A DNA stretch of 64,000 nucleotides, taken from NCBI RefSeq assembly GCF_023101685.1, contig NZ_CP082164.1:3658001-3722000 (forward strand), in the 5' to 3' direction. The position numbers and the translations under genes are program-made. This DNA is from Bradyrhizobium sp. 186. Its GTDB lineage: Bacteria > Pseudomonadota > Alphaproteobacteria > Rhizobiales > Xanthobacteraceae. Below, piece by piece: positions 8,279 to 16,809 of the stretch; the stretch's first letter is position 1, and each line of letters begins with the position of its first letter. The notes below the pieces were generated by a model, which did not search any database, was not told where the DNA came from, and saw only the letters and a program-made list of their open reading frames with translations.

Positions 8279-9268
8279 ATGAAAAAGCTGATCAACAGCA
8301 CCGATACGATACTCGAAGAAAGTCTGGACGGTTTCGCGGCAGCCCATGCAGATATCCTGCTTCTTGGTGCCGAGCGCAAATTCGTGCGCCGCCGCACGTT
8401 GAAGCCGGGCAAGGTCGCGCTGATTTCGGGTGGCGGCTCGGGCCATGAACCGCTGCATGCGGGCTTTGTCGGCCTCGGCATGCTCGATGCCGCTTGCCCC
8501 GGCCAGGTCTTCACCTCGCCGACGCCAGATCAGATGATCGAGGCTGCGGAGGCCGTCGACACCGGCGCAGGTGTGCTTTTCATCGTCAAGAACTACGAAG
8601 GCGATGTGATGAATTTCACCATGGCAGCTGAAATGGCCGGCCGAGATGTTGCGAGTGTGGTGACAAACGATGATGTGGCAGTCGAGAAGTCGACCTACAC
8701 GACCGGTCGTCGCGGCGTCGCGGGAACGTTGATCGTGGAAAAAATGGTCGGCGCCGCGGCCGAGACCGGAACGACGCTTGCGGCGCTCAAGGCGCTGGGC
8801 GATGAGGTCAACCGGCGTACGCGCTCGATGGGGGTAGCGCTGTTGCCATGTACCGTGCCGGCTGCTGGACGGCCAAATTTCACGTTGGCCGACAACGAGA
8901 TGGAAATGGGCGTCGGCATTCATGGCGAGCCAGGCCGGCGTAGGGTGCCGTTGGCTTCCGCCGATGCGATCGCCGCCGAGATGCTCGACGCGATCCTGAA
9001 GGATCTTGTGCCCAGCAAGGGCAGTGAAGTGCTGCTTCTCGTTAACGGGTTTGGCGCGACGCCTCTGATCGAACTCTATCTGATGGTAAATGCGGCGAAG
9101 CGGACTCTGGATCGCGCAGGGATCACGGTGACGCGTTTCCTGACCGGCTCCTACGTCACGTCCCTCGACATGGCCGGTGTCTCGATCACCGTATCTGTGC
9201 TCGATAGCAAGGCGACGAAATTATGGGATGCCCCGGTGCAGACGGCAGCTCTGCGTTGGGGCGTCTGA
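8279..9268 (+). CDS. dhaK: Dihydroxyacetone kinase substrate-binding subunit DhaK
   Basis: A 329-residue DhaK. The covalent substrate-binding histidine is His215 in 'GVGIHGEPGRRR', and the glycine-rich pocket 'SGGGSGHEPLHAGF' is near residues 50-63. The ATG at 8279 has GGGAGGA 8 bases upstream, which favours it over the in-frame TTG at 8249. DhaK binds dihydroxyacetone (or a similar ketose) as a hemiaminal and receives phosphate from ADP-loaded DhaL. It is the last gene of the importer/kinase operon. Confidence 0.95.
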   Translation: MKKLINSTDTILEESLDGFAAAHADILLLGAERKFVRRRTLKPGKVALISGGGSGHEPLHAGFVGLGMLDAACPGQVFTSPTPDQMIEAAEAVDTGAGVLFIVKNYEGDVMNFTMAAEMAGRDVASVVTNDDVAVEKSTYTTGRRGVAGTLIVEKMVGAAAETGTTLAALKALGDEVNRRTRSMGVALLPCTVPAAGRPNFTLADNEMEMGVGIHGEPGRRRVPLASADAIAAEMLDAILKDLVPSKGSEVLLLVNGFGATPLIELYLMVNAAKRTLDRAGITVTRFLTGSYVTSLDMAGVSITVSVLDSKATKLWDAPVQTAALRWGV

Positions 9269-9505
9269 TCTCAGCTCGCGGCATAGTTTTGATCACAAAC
9301 AAAGACCTATCGACTCCGCTCCGGCGAAGCTAGTTCTTCTAAGGAAGGTGTTCTCTCGTCGGGCTCGATCGATCGGGCATCTACGCCGCCAAGGTAGCGC
9401 ACTTGATCGAAGGCAATGGGAAGCATGAATCGACAAAACGACCCAATCGGAGGATCCGTTCATGGCCCAAAAAGAGACGTTGGGGTGTTGATGCTTGATC
9501 TGAAT

Positions 9506-9660
9506 AGCTCCCGCTGGCTGGATCTAGCTCAAACTTCCCCATGATGGATTGGAGCGAGAGTTCAATTTTTTCAGTAGGTTAGAAGGCGGCGTGTGCGCGA
9601 TGTGTGCACCGGGAGATCAAGCAAAATCCCATCACAGCTATCGTGAACAGGCGTTGAACT
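9506..9660 (+). repeat. Dispersed repeat, copy 1 (partner 39596-39748)
   Basis: About 150 bases align with 39596-39748 in the same orientation. The best part is 9541-9619 against 39630-39707, which includes 'atgatggattgga' and 'gatgtgtgcaccgggagatca'. It covers the leader and first codons of the fragment described at 9591. The rest of 9269-9929 holds no gene that I can support apart from this remnant and the inverted repeat at 9860. Confidence 0.7.
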
Positions 9661-9773
9661 GGGGCGAGCGAGCCTGTGGTTCGTGCCTTGCACAATCAAA
9701 TTCCAGGGCTGGGCAACGAGAGATTGCTGACGACCAACGTCGGACCCGCGCACCGCAGTCGAGCGAAAGATAG
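9591..9773 (+). pseudogene. Remnant of a gene start sharing an N-terminus with the fragment at 39.7 kb
   Basis: The reading frame from GTG 9591 begins MCAMCAPGDQAKS and resembles the frame starting at 39679 (MCTMCAPGDQRKS) for about 24 residues, up to 'REQAL'. The similarity extends some 50 or more bases upstream into the non-coding leader. After that the frame degenerates (no recognisable domain) and stops at 9773. It is best read as the 5' end of a gene whose body has been lost. The original product is not recognised. Confidence 0.45.
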
Positions 9774-9859
9774 CGAGAAGATGTCCTGAATGACTCCGCT
9801 CTCCTGCCAGATATTTGCCGGCCCGCGTGCAGCGGAGACCGCTTTGCGTGCAGGCAGGG

Positions 9860-9881
9860 TCTCGCTCTAAGAATAGCGAGA
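9860..9881. promoter_or_regulatory. Inverted repeat upstream of the ACP gene
   Basis: TCTCGCT (9860-9866) and AGCGAGA (9875-9881) are perfect inverted arms separated by 8 bases, about 50 bases before the acyl carrier protein start. A related TAGCGAGAA lies at 9771-9779. It could be an operator or a small hairpin; nothing in the sequence identifies a binding protein. I looked for a nod box and did not see one. Confidence 0.35.
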
Positions 9882-9929
9882 ATCTCCGCCAGTCGAAATT
9901 CACTCTGCTCGGACAGGAATGCGACCTCC

Positions 9930-10211
9930 ATGGGTAACACGCGACTGGAGGGAAATGCCCTTCGAGAAAGGTTGCTGGATATCGTTGCTGAGGAAGGAAT
10001 GGTCGATCGCGCAAAGCTGGTAGATGATGCCGAGCTTGATGCGCTCGGGATCAAGTCAGCGGACCTTGTTCTGGTGCTGATGGCCATCGAAGGAGATTTT
10101 GGCGTGTATCTGTCGGTCGATGGTGAATTGTCGGAAGCACGTACTATCGGCGCAATGCTCGAAGTCGTCACTAAGCAGATTATGGAACACAATCAAGGGA
10201 TCGCTTCTTGA
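9930..10211 (+). CDS. Acyl carrier protein
   Basis: A 93-residue phosphopantetheine-binding carrier protein. The attachment serine is Ser43 in 'LDALGIKSADLVLVL', a variant of the usual DSL motif, with the typical acidic helix II around it. Its stop overlaps the TTG start of a ketosynthase fragment, so it belonged to a dedicated acyl-building pair, an arrangement also seen for NodF-NodE and for aryl-polyene or polyketide carriers. With the ketosynthase broken it is probably an orphan. Confidence 0.82.
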   Translation: MGNTRLEGNALRERLLDIVAEEGMVDRAKLVDDAELDALGIKSADLVLVLMAIEGDFGVYLSVDGELSEARTIGAMLEVVTKQIMEHNQGIAS

Positions 10212-10456
10212 CCCGCGTCGTCGTCACCGGGCTGGGTGCCGTGTCCGCCTGCGGAATTGGCGCGGATGCGCTTTGGCTCGCCGCACGCGAAGGCCGCACG
10301 GCCGTTCGCAACGTTTCCTTTCCTAAACTTCTGCGACAGTCGGTTCCGAAAGCTGCGCGGATCACCGACGAAAGCTTCGAAATGCTTCTCCGCGGGGCCG
10401 CATCGACGCAGGTTTATAGCCGGGTGACCGCTAATGGCGCAAATCGGCCGCTTCGG
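10208..10456 (+). pseudogene. Beta-ketoacyl-ACP synthase, N-terminal fragment
   Basis: The frame from TTG 10208 begins 'MTRVVVTGLGAVSACGIGAD', the standard N-terminus of FabF/NodE-type ketosynthases, and continues with 'EGRTAVRNVSF'. Family similarity fades after about 60-70 residues, just before the 3' end of an oppositely oriented ABC ATPase gene. The catalytic Cys and both His residues, which lie much further downstream in this family, are absent. The gene was therefore truncated, probably when the ureide operon arrived. The frame stays open past 10456 only as an antisense shadow. Confidence 0.72.
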
Positions 10457-11242
10457 TCATCGATGCATAATTTGTTTGAGGAATGCGCGGGTTCGATCCT
10501 GCTTCGGATCCGAGAAAAAATCGGCCGGCACGCCTTCCTCGATGATCCGGCCGGCATCCATGAACACCACGCGGTCGGCGACCGTGCGCGCGAAGCCCAT
10601 CTCATGGGTGACGCAGACCATGGTCATGCCTTCGCGGGCGAGGCCGACCATGACGTCGAGCACCTCCTGGATCATTTCCGGATCAAGCGCCGAGGTCGGC
10701 TCGTCGAATAGCATGATCTGCGGTTTCATGCACAGCGCACGCGCGATGGCGACGCGCTGCTGCTGGCCGCCGGAGAGCTGGTTCGGATATTTATCGGCCT
10801 GTTCGGAGATCCGCACGCGCTCAAGAAAATAGCGCGCGACCTCGTCAGCCTCCTGCCTGGTTGCGCCGCGTATCTTGCGCGGCGCGATGGTGAGGTTCTG
10901 CAGCACAGTCAGATGCGGAAACAGGTTGAACTGCTGGAATACCATGCCGACATCGCGGCGGACCACGTCGACATTGCGCGTCGAGTGATCCAGCTCGACG
11001 CCATTGACCATGATGCGGCCGTCGCGATGTTCTTCCAGCCGGTTAATGCAACGGATCATGGTCGACTTGCCGGACCCCGAAGGCCCGCAGATCACGACGC
11101 GCTCGCCGCGCGTTACCGTGAAGTCGATGTCCTTGAGCACCTGGACGTCGCCATACCATTTGGTGACGCCGGACATCTGAATGATCGGCGCGGACGTTTC
11201 TGCAGGCGCTTGCACCATGGTGCTCTCCGAAACGTTGCTCAT
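10457..11242 (-). CDS. Polar amino acid-type ABC transporter ATPase
   Basis: A 261-residue ATPase of the GlnQ/HisP group with Walker A '[10 protein letters not shown]', Q-loop '[11 protein letters not shown]', signature LSGGQ, Walker B '[15 protein letters not shown]' and H-loop 'THEMGFAR'. The ATG at 11242 overlaps the SDR stop. It is the last gene of the eight-gene ureide operon and should power the two permeases encoded upstream at 12997-14349. Confidence 0.94.
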   Translation of the reverse strand: MSNVSESTMVQAPAETSAPIIQMSGVTKWYGDVQVLKDIDFTVTRGERVVICGPSGSGKSTMIRCINRLEEHRDGRIMVNGVELDHSTRNVDVVRRDVGMVFQQFNLFPHLTVLQNLTIAPRKIRGATRQEADEVARYFLERVRISEQADKYPNQLSGGQQQRVAIARALCMKPQIMLFDEPTSALDPEMIQEVLDVMVGLAREGMTMVCVTHEMGFARTVADRVVFMDAGRIIEEGVPADFFSDPKQDRTRAFLKQIMHR

Positions 11243-12015
11243 GACGCCATCCAGCCGCCATCGACGAGGATGTTTTCGCCGGTCATGAAAGTGGCCTCGT
11301 CGGAGGCCAGAAACAGCGCCGCATTGGCGACGTCGTCGGGGCGGCCCAGCCGCGGCATCGGCGTGCGGCTGGTGGAGTAGTCCATCCATCGCGGCTCCGC
11401 AGCACGGCCCGGTTTGCCGGTGACGATCTTGCCGGGCGCGACTGCGTTGCAGATGATGTGATCCTTCGCGTAGTCCGCCGCGATCTGCCGCGTCATGTAG
11501 ACGACCCCGGATTTGGAGGTGCCATATGCGATGTCTTCCGGGCAGGCGATCATACCGTGCTGAGAGGAGATGTTGACGAGGCGGCCGCGGGCCTCGTTGC
11601 GGATATCCTGCGTCAGCATCTGGTTGACAGCGGCGCGCGACATCAGGAATACGCCGGTGAGATTGACCGCCAGCGTCCTGTCCCATTCGGCGAGGCTGGT
11701 GTCGGTCAGACGCTTGCCGGTGCCGATGGCGGCGTCGTTGACGAGCACGTCGAGGCGGCCGTAGCGCGCAACGGTCTGTTGGACGGCGCGGACGGTATCG
11801 TCCTCCGAGGCCACGTCGATCTGGATGAAATCGACCTCATAACCGTCTGCACGCAGCAGATCCAGTGTCGGAGCGCCGCCCTCGCGCACGTCCATGGTGA
11901 GATCCGCGAGCATGAGTCTCGCGTCCTCGGCAGCAAATCGGCGGGCGATGGCGCGGCCGATGCCCGAGGAGGCGCCGGTGATCAGGACGGATTTTCCAGC
12001 CAGACGTTTGCTCAT
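11239..12015 (-). CDS. SDR family oxidoreductase
   Basis: A 258-residue classical short-chain dehydrogenase: cofactor motif 'GASSGIG' near residues 14-20, 'NDAAIG' in the NNAG position, 'NISSQHG' with the catalytic Ser, and YxxxK as 'YGTSK'. The residue pattern after beta-2 ('LADLTMD') suggests NAD rather than NADP. The ATG at 12015 overlaps the epimerase stop. It would oxidise or reduce a hydroxy group in the pathway fed by this importer; the substrate is unknown. Confidence 0.92.
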   Translation of the reverse strand: MSKRLAGKSVLITGASSGIGRAIARRFAAEDARLMLADLTMDVREGGAPTLDLLRADGYEVDFIQIDVASEDDTVRAVQQTVARYGRLDVLVNDAAIGTGKRLTDTSLAEWDRTLAVNLTGVFLMSRAAVNQMLTQDIRNEARGRLVNISSQHGMIACPEDIAYGTSKSGVVYMTRQIAADYAKDHIICNAVAPGKIVTGKPGRAAEPRWMDYSTSRTPMPRLGRPDDVANAALFLASDEATFMTGENILVDGGWMAS

Positions 12016-12995
12016 GCGGGTTCTCCTGCCTGCGGCAACCAGCCGAGATAGTCGTGCGCCGCATCTTCCAGATGAAATTGAGGCTTGAAGCCGGCATCCG
12101 CGGCCAGGCGTGCAATGTTCAGCGGCGCACGGTCCTTCGGCAGGCCATAGATCACGTTGCCCTCCGCCTCGATCTCCGCCATCCGCCAGCGGAAGCCGGG
12201 CATGTGCGTCGCGATGATCTCGCACCATCGTGGCAGATCGGACAGCACACCGCCGCTGACGTGATACGTGCGGTGGTTCAGCGCGTCGGAGGCGCTCACC
12301 CTCGCGACGCCGAGGGCGGCGTCACGGGAATAAATCCAGTCGCCGGCCATGCTGCGCGGGAGAATCGCTTCACGGCCGTCGAAGGCCATGCGGAGCACTT
12401 GATAATGCGGGCTCAGCGCATCGCGGACACCGGTCTGCAATTCCCATGGGCCAAAGACCGGCCCGAGCCGAATCACCCGCACATCGAGGTTGTGAAGGTC
12501 GGCGATCCGCAGCGCCGCCTGTTCCGATGCAAGCTTTGTGATGCCGTAGAGCGCGGCCGGTGCCGGCGGCGACAAATCCTCCTCGAACAGGCCCGACGCA
12601 GCCGGTTGCGAGAAGCCGTACACTGCGACCGAGCTGAGCACGGTGACGCGCTTGATGGCGGGCCGCAATGTTACGCGTTCGAGCAGATTGACGGTGCCGC
12701 CGATATTGACATCGACGATCTGGCGCGCAGCGTCATGCTCGCGCTGCGCATTCGGCGTCATCGCGGCGGTGTGGATCACGCGGTCGATGCCGACAGTATT
12801 CAACGCGCGGTCGACGTCATCGGAGCTTGTGACATCGCCGGTGACCAGCGTGGCGCCGGCGAGTTCGGGACGCACCAGCATGTCGTGGCCGGGTGCTGAG
12901 AGATCGAAAAGGATGACGGTCTCGCCGTCGGCGATCAGGCGCTCGGCGAGCGCGAGCCCGATGAAGCCGCTACCGCCGGTGATCAGTGTGGTCAT
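12012..12995 (-). CDS. NAD-dependent epimerase/dehydratase family protein
   Basis: A 327-residue extended SDR with 'TGGSGFIG' at the N-terminus, the catalytic Tyr-Lys pair in 'YGITK' around residue 150, and 'VLSSVAVYG' before it. Families with this layout act on nucleotide sugars or on sugar acids (for example uronate dehydrogenase). It sits between the permease and SDR genes of the operon. A sugar-like partner in a ureide operon is odd, and the substrate cannot be read from sequence. Confidence 0.88.
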   Translation of the reverse strand: MTTLITGGSGFIGLALAERLIADGETVILFDLSAPGHDMLVRPELAGATLVTGDVTSSDDVDRALNTVGIDRVIHTAAMTPNAQREHDAARQIVDVNIGGTVNLLERVTLRPAIKRVTVLSSVAVYGFSQPAASGLFEEDLSPPAPAALYGITKLASEQAALRIADLHNLDVRVIRLGPVFGPWELQTGVRDALSPHYQVLRMAFDGREAILPRSMAGDWIYSRDAALGVARVSASDALNHRTYHVSGGVLSDLPRWCEIIATHMPGFRWRMAEIEAEGNVIYGLPKDRAPLNIARLAADAGFKPQFHLEDAAHDYLGWLPQAGEPA

Positions 12996-12996
12996 G

Positions 12997-13668
12997 TTAG
13001 CGAGCTTTCAGTGCTTGCCGCTCCAGCCGCGCCACCCAGCGCGCGAACGGATACAGGATGACGAAGAAAATCACGGCGGCCGCCATCAGCGGCGTCGGGT
13101 TGTAGGTCTGCTCCTGGGCGACGCGGGCTGAGCGCAGCAGTTCAGGCAGCGCGACCAAGGCGGCAATTGGTGTCGCCTTGACGAGTTCCAGCGAATTGCT
13201 GGCGAGCGGCGCCAGCACGTTGCGGATCGCCTGCGGCAGCACGATGGAGAACACCACATGCAGCGGCTTGAAACCGAGCGCCCGGGCAGCCTCGGTTTGG
13301 CCGTGGGGTACGGACAGGATGCCGGCGCGGAAGATCTCGCCGTAATAGCCGGAATTGTTGAGTACGATGGCCAGTACCGCCGCGGTGAAGCCGCCGAGCG
13401 TCAGGCCCAGAAACGGCATGCCGTAGAAGATCAGGATCAGCAGCACCACCACGGGAAACGACCTGAACAGGTCGATATAGATCAGCAACGCGATATTCAC
13501 CCAGCGGTTCTTGAAGCTGTACAGCACGGCGATGGCGAGGCCGGCGAGAATGCCGAGCGGCAGCGCCACCACCGCGAGCCAGACTGTATAGATCAGCCCC
13601 TGCAGCAGCAGCGGATAGACCCGCAACAGCGACTCCCAGTTGGCGAAATTGTCCAGGAAATCCTGCAT
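12997..13668 (-). CDS. Polar amino acid-type ABC transporter permease
   Basis: A 223-residue permease of the His/Glu/Gln/Arg/opine family. It starts 'MQDFLDNFANWESLL', has several membrane helices, and carries the conserved 'EIFRAGILSVPHGQTEAARALG' region in which the EAA loop begins. It ends one base before the epimerase start and pairs with the next permease upstream. Confidence 0.92.
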   Translation of the reverse strand: MQDFLDNFANWESLLRVYPLLLQGLIYTVWLAVVALPLGILAGLAIAVLYSFKNRWVNIALLIYIDLFRSFPVVVLLILIFYGMPFLGLTLGGFTAAVLAIVLNNSGYYGEIFRAGILSVPHGQTEAARALGFKPLHVVFSIVLPQAIRNVLAPLASNSLELVKATPIAALVALPELLRSARVAQEQTYNPTPLMAAAVIFFVILYPFARWVARLERQALKAR

Positions 13669-13677
13669 GCGATCCGC

Positions 13678-14349
13678 TCACCGTCCCGTGCTGTAGCGAT
13701 ATTCGATCCACCGGCTGGCGATCACCAACGGCAGGAAGAAGGTGAGGTAGAACGCCGCGGCCAGCGTCAGCGGCGAGGGATTGGCGACCAACGCCATCAC
13801 GCTCTGCGCCTGTCCGAGCGTTTCCGGGAGCGACACGGCGGTGCCGAGCGCTGTGCCCTTGCTGATGGAGATGGCGCGATTGGTCAGAAGTGGGATAGCG
13901 AGGCGAATGGCCTGCGGCAGGATGATGGTGACCAGCGTCCGCAGCCGGCTGAAGCCGAGCGCGCTGGCGGCGTCCCATTGTCCGCGCGGCAGCGCCACGA
14001 TCGCGGACCAGAAGATCTCGGTGGAAAAGGCCGACAAGACCATGCCGAGCGCCAGCACAGTGGTCGCGAAGGGGGACAGCGCCGGGCCGAGATAAGGCAG
14101 GCCGAAATAGATGAAGACGATCACGACGAGCTGTGGCAGCGTACGCAGCACGTCGACATAAGCGGTGATGAAGAAATTGACCGGACGTAGGTTGGCGCAG
14201 CGCAGCAGTGCCAGCGACAGGCCGGACAGCGTGCCGCAGACAATAATCAAAAGCGATACGATGACCGTCGTGCGAAAGCCCGCGAGCACCTGGGGGAAGG
14301 CGCGCGCGATGACCTCTGCATTGAAGTAGTATTCGACGATCCGGTCCAT
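13678..14349 (-). CDS. Polar amino acid-type ABC transporter permease
   Basis: A second 223-residue permease, a paralogue of its neighbour. The docking loop is 'ALPRGQWDAASALGFSRL' and the N-terminus is 'MDRIVEYYFNAEVIARAF'. It lies between the binding protein and the other permease. Together they make a heterodimeric channel, and the cognate ATPase ends the operon. Confidence 0.92.
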   Translation of the reverse strand: MDRIVEYYFNAEVIARAFPQVLAGFRTTVIVSLLIIVCGTLSGLSLALLRCANLRPVNFFITAYVDVLRTLPQLVVIVFIYFGLPYLGPALSPFATTVLALGMVLSAFSTEIFWSAIVALPRGQWDAASALGFSRLRTLVTIILPQAIRLAIPLLTNRAISISKGTALGTAVSLPETLGQAQSVMALVANPSPLTLAAAFYLTFFLPLVIASRWIEYRYSTGR

Positions 14350-14425
14350 CGGGTCTCCGCCAACCGCGGTCGGACCGGCTTGGCGCCGGTCCGGTGTTCA
14401 CACCTATCTCGTCAGAGCAAGCGTG

Positions 14426-15289
14426 CTACCTGCACGCCGGAACGTGCGAGGTGGGCTCGAAACCCTTGAAGCCGGGAGGGCCATAGCCGAAATACACAGT
14501 GTCGATGGCCGAGCCGGCATCGGGCGCTACGCCATACCATTTCTCGTGCAGCTTGCGCAGGCGGCCGTCCAACTTCATGCATTCGATGATCGCCTCGACC
14601 TTGTTGCGATACTCGGTGTCTTCCAGGCGGAACGCATAGGCGAAGTTGCGGCCGTTGAAGTCCTTGAAACCGACCTTGATCGCCTTGTTCTGGCTAGCGG
14701 CATAGACGGTCGTCGGGATCTCATTTAGCGCTGTGAAGGCGCGGCGCGTGAGCACGGCCTGCACCGTATCGGGGAATACATCGTAGCGCTGCACTTCGAA
14801 GCCGTATTTCTCGGCGTTGGCAGTGGCCCAGGTATCCGAGATGGTCCCGCGGTTGACGGCAACGGCCTTGCCCTTGAGATCCTCGAAGCCCTTCATCTCT
14901 TCGGCGGCGCGGACGATGAAGCCGTTGCCGGTGGAGAATAGCGGCTCAGTATAGAGCATGCGCTCGGAGCGTTCGGCAGTGAGGTTGAGCGGGTTGACGA
15001 GGAATTCGGCGCGCTTAGCGAACAATGCCGCGAACAGGCCGGAGAAATTGATGTCGACGATCTCGACCTTCGGGCGGCCGAGAGCTTTACCGATCTCGTT
15101 GATCAGATCCGCACCGAAACCCTCGGGGCCGTTAGGGCCGCGCACCATCCACGGCGCGACGCCGAAGTCGGACGCGACCACCATCGGCTTGTCGGACGGA
15201 TGATCGGCTTCCTGGGCGCTGGCGCCGCCGGCGAATGCCGCAGTCGACAGCATCAGCGCGAACAGCCAATGCGTGGGTTTCAGTCTCAT
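14426..15289 (-). CDS. ABC transporter substrate-binding protein (polar amino acid type)
   Basis: A 287-residue periplasmic protein with a cleavable signal peptide ('LFALMLSTAAFAGGASAQ'). The SBP family 3 core follows: 'GFGADLINEIGKALG', 'NPLNLTAERSERMLYTEP', 'DLKGKAVAVNRGT'. The start at 15289 has AGGA upstream; an upstream in-frame ATG at 15370 would bury the signal peptide. Its position beside a deacetylase and ureidoglycolate lyase suggests a ureide or other N-rich ligand. Confidence 0.92.
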   Translation of the reverse strand: MRLKPTHWLFALMLSTAAFAGGASAQEADHPSDKPMVVASDFGVAPWMVRGPNGPEGFGADLINEIGKALGRPKVEIVDINFSGLFAALFAKRAEFLVNPLNLTAERSERMLYTEPLFSTGNGFIVRAAEEMKGFEDLKGKAVAVNRGTISDTWATANAEKYGFEVQRYDVFPDTVQAVLTRRAFTALNEIPTTVYAASQNKAIKVGFKDFNGRNFAYAFRLEDTEYRNKVEAIIECMKLDGRLRKLHEKWYGVAPDAGSAIDTVYFGYGPPGFKGFEPTSHVPACR

Positions 15290-15323
15290 GGGGACGTCCT
15301 TTCGGGGGCGGATGTGATGTAGA

Positions 15324-16235
15324 TCAGGGCATGGGGGGATGAGTGGCCTGCCAGTGACGGGCGATGTCACCGCGCCGGCAGACCCAAGCGTTGTCGTGCT
15401 TGGCGACGTGATCGAGGAAGCGCTGCAGGCCAGCGGCGCGGCCGGGATGGCCGATCAGGCGGGTGTGCAGTCCGACCGACATCATCTTCGGCGCGGTGGC
15501 GCCTTCCGCGTAGAGCATGTCGAAGGCGTCGCGCAGATAGACGAAGAAATCATCCGCCGTTGCCATCGCGCCGCGGCTGAACTTGGCGTCGTTGTTGGCA
15601 AGACCGTAAGGCACCACGAGATGCGGCTTGCCGAGCACACGTGTCCAGTACGGCAATTCGTCGTTATAGGCGTCGGAGTCGTAGAGGAAACCGCCTTCCT
15701 CGACCACGAGGCGCCGCGTGTTCACGCTCGGCCCATAGCGGCAATACCATCCGAGCGGACGCTCGCCGGTGGTGCGCTTGAGGCTCTCGACGGTGTTGCG
15801 AATGCGCTCGCGCTCGTCGGCCTCGGACAGCAACGGATGCCGCTCCCAGCGCCAGCCATGGGCGCAGACGTCGTAGCCATATTCGCGAATGGCGGCGCAG
15901 GCCTCGTCGTTGCGTTCCAGCGCCAGCGCGCAGCCCATGACGGTGGCGATCATGCCGCGCTCTGACAGAAGGCGCAGCACACGCCAGAAGCCTATGCGGC
16001 TGCCATATTCGAACATCGACTCGGCGGCGAGGTCGCGGCCCTCGAAGCCGCCGCCGCCACCTTCAGTCAGGGCCGCTTCGGTGACGCCGTCGCCATCGGC
16101 GAACGACGGCTCGGAGCCTTCTTCGTAGTTGATGCAGAAGTTGAGTGCGATTCTTGCTGCGCCCGGCCATTGCGGATGCGGTGGGGTGCGGCCGTAGCCG
16201 ACGAAGTCGCGGGTGAGGTGATCATCATGCGGCAT
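15324..16235 (-). CDS. puuE: PuuE-like polysaccharide deacetylase family protein (candidate allantoinase)
   Basis: A 303-residue NodB-fold hydrolase. 'FCINYEEGSEPSF' near residue 35, 'EYGSRIGFWRVLRLL' and 'HGWRWERH' resemble the metal-independent allantoinase PuuE more than chitin deacetylases. 'RLVVEEGGFLYDSDAYNDELPYW' is the usual core segment (first 20 residues shown in part). PuuE converts allantoin to allantoate. The start at 16235 was chosen because the upstream extension is out of character. Ureidoglycolate lyase next door supports a ureide role, but other cyclic ureides are possible. Confidence 0.82.
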   Translation of the reverse strand: MPHDDHLTRDFVGYGRTPPHPQWPGAARIALNFCINYEEGSEPSFADGDGVTEAALTEGGGGGFEGRDLAAESMFEYGSRIGFWRVLRLLSERGMIATVMGCALALERNDEACAAIREYGYDVCAHGWRWERHPLLSEADERERIRNTVESLKRTTGERPLGWYCRYGPSVNTRRLVVEEGGFLYDSDAYNDELPYWTRVLGKPHLVVPYGLANNDAKFSRGAMATADDFFVYLRDAFDMLYAEGATAPKMMSVGLHTRLIGHPGRAAGLQRFLDHVAKHDNAWVCRRGDIARHWQATHPPMP

Positions 16236-16246
16236 TGTTGCGATCC

Positions 16247-16756
16247 CTATGCGCTCTGCGGCATCACCGCGCAAACGTCGCCAGCGATATCGACGAACAC
16301 GTCGTCGTCCCGCCGGCCGGTCATGCCCATGGCGACGGCGAATTCCATGGCCGCGCCGAGAACGGTCATGGGATGATGCCAGACATTGCGGGCGAAGGTG
16401 ATGCTTTGATGCGCTCCGGCGATGAAGCACCGCAGGGTGGCCACGTCAGGCAGGCCATCCGTGCCGGAATCGCACACGATCGCCAGGTATTGGCTGCTGC
16501 CGAGCGGGATGAAGGTCTGGGCGGAGAACGGATGACGCTCCAGCGTCGTGATTGGCAGGGGCAGACTGCCGAGCCTGGCGGCGCTGCTGATCCAGATGGA
16601 AAAGGTGGCGGCGTCCGCGGTGCGATCGTCCGATGTCGGAAGATAGCGCCGGCGCACGTCGATCGGTCGCTCGGCTACGTCGCCGAAGGCGGCAAAGGCG
16701 GCCGGGGACAGCGATTCGGCCACGACGGTGTGGGAAGCAGTTTGGTTCGGCGTCAT
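16247..16756 (-). CDS. allA: Ureidoglycolate lyase family protein
   Basis: A 169-residue cupin-like AllA protein. The family landmarks are present: 'FAAFGDVAERP' near the start, 'LERHPFSAQTFIPLG' in the middle, and the metal-proximal 'NVWHHPMTVL'. AllA releases urea from ureidoglycolate, giving glyoxylate. It is the first gene of the minus-strand operon, 11 bases before the deacetylase start. The middle enzymes of allantoin breakdown (allantoicase or allantoate amidohydrolase) are not encoded in this window. Confidence 0.85.
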   Translation of the reverse strand: MTPNQTASHTVVAESLSPAAFAAFGDVAERPIDVRRRYLPTSDDRTADAATFSIWISSAARLGSLPLPITTLERHPFSAQTFIPLGSSQYLAIVCDSGTDGLPDVATLRCFIAGAHQSITFARNVWHHPMTVLGAAMEFAVAMGMTGRRDDDVFVDIAGDVCAVMPQSA

Positions 16757-16809
16757 TCAGCCGGCACATCTAGTTGGTCGGCCTGCTGCGAAGCGGCTCA
16801 ATACTCCAA

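Noticed and set aside
7526..8923. Minus-strand open frame of 465 codons
   Set aside because: Antisense to Enzyme I, the HTH gene and dhaK, which all have intact active-site motifs.
9700..9930. Nod box upstream of the NodF-like ACP
   Set aside because: The long conserved nod-box pattern is not present, so the ACP cannot be assigned to nodulation genes on this evidence.
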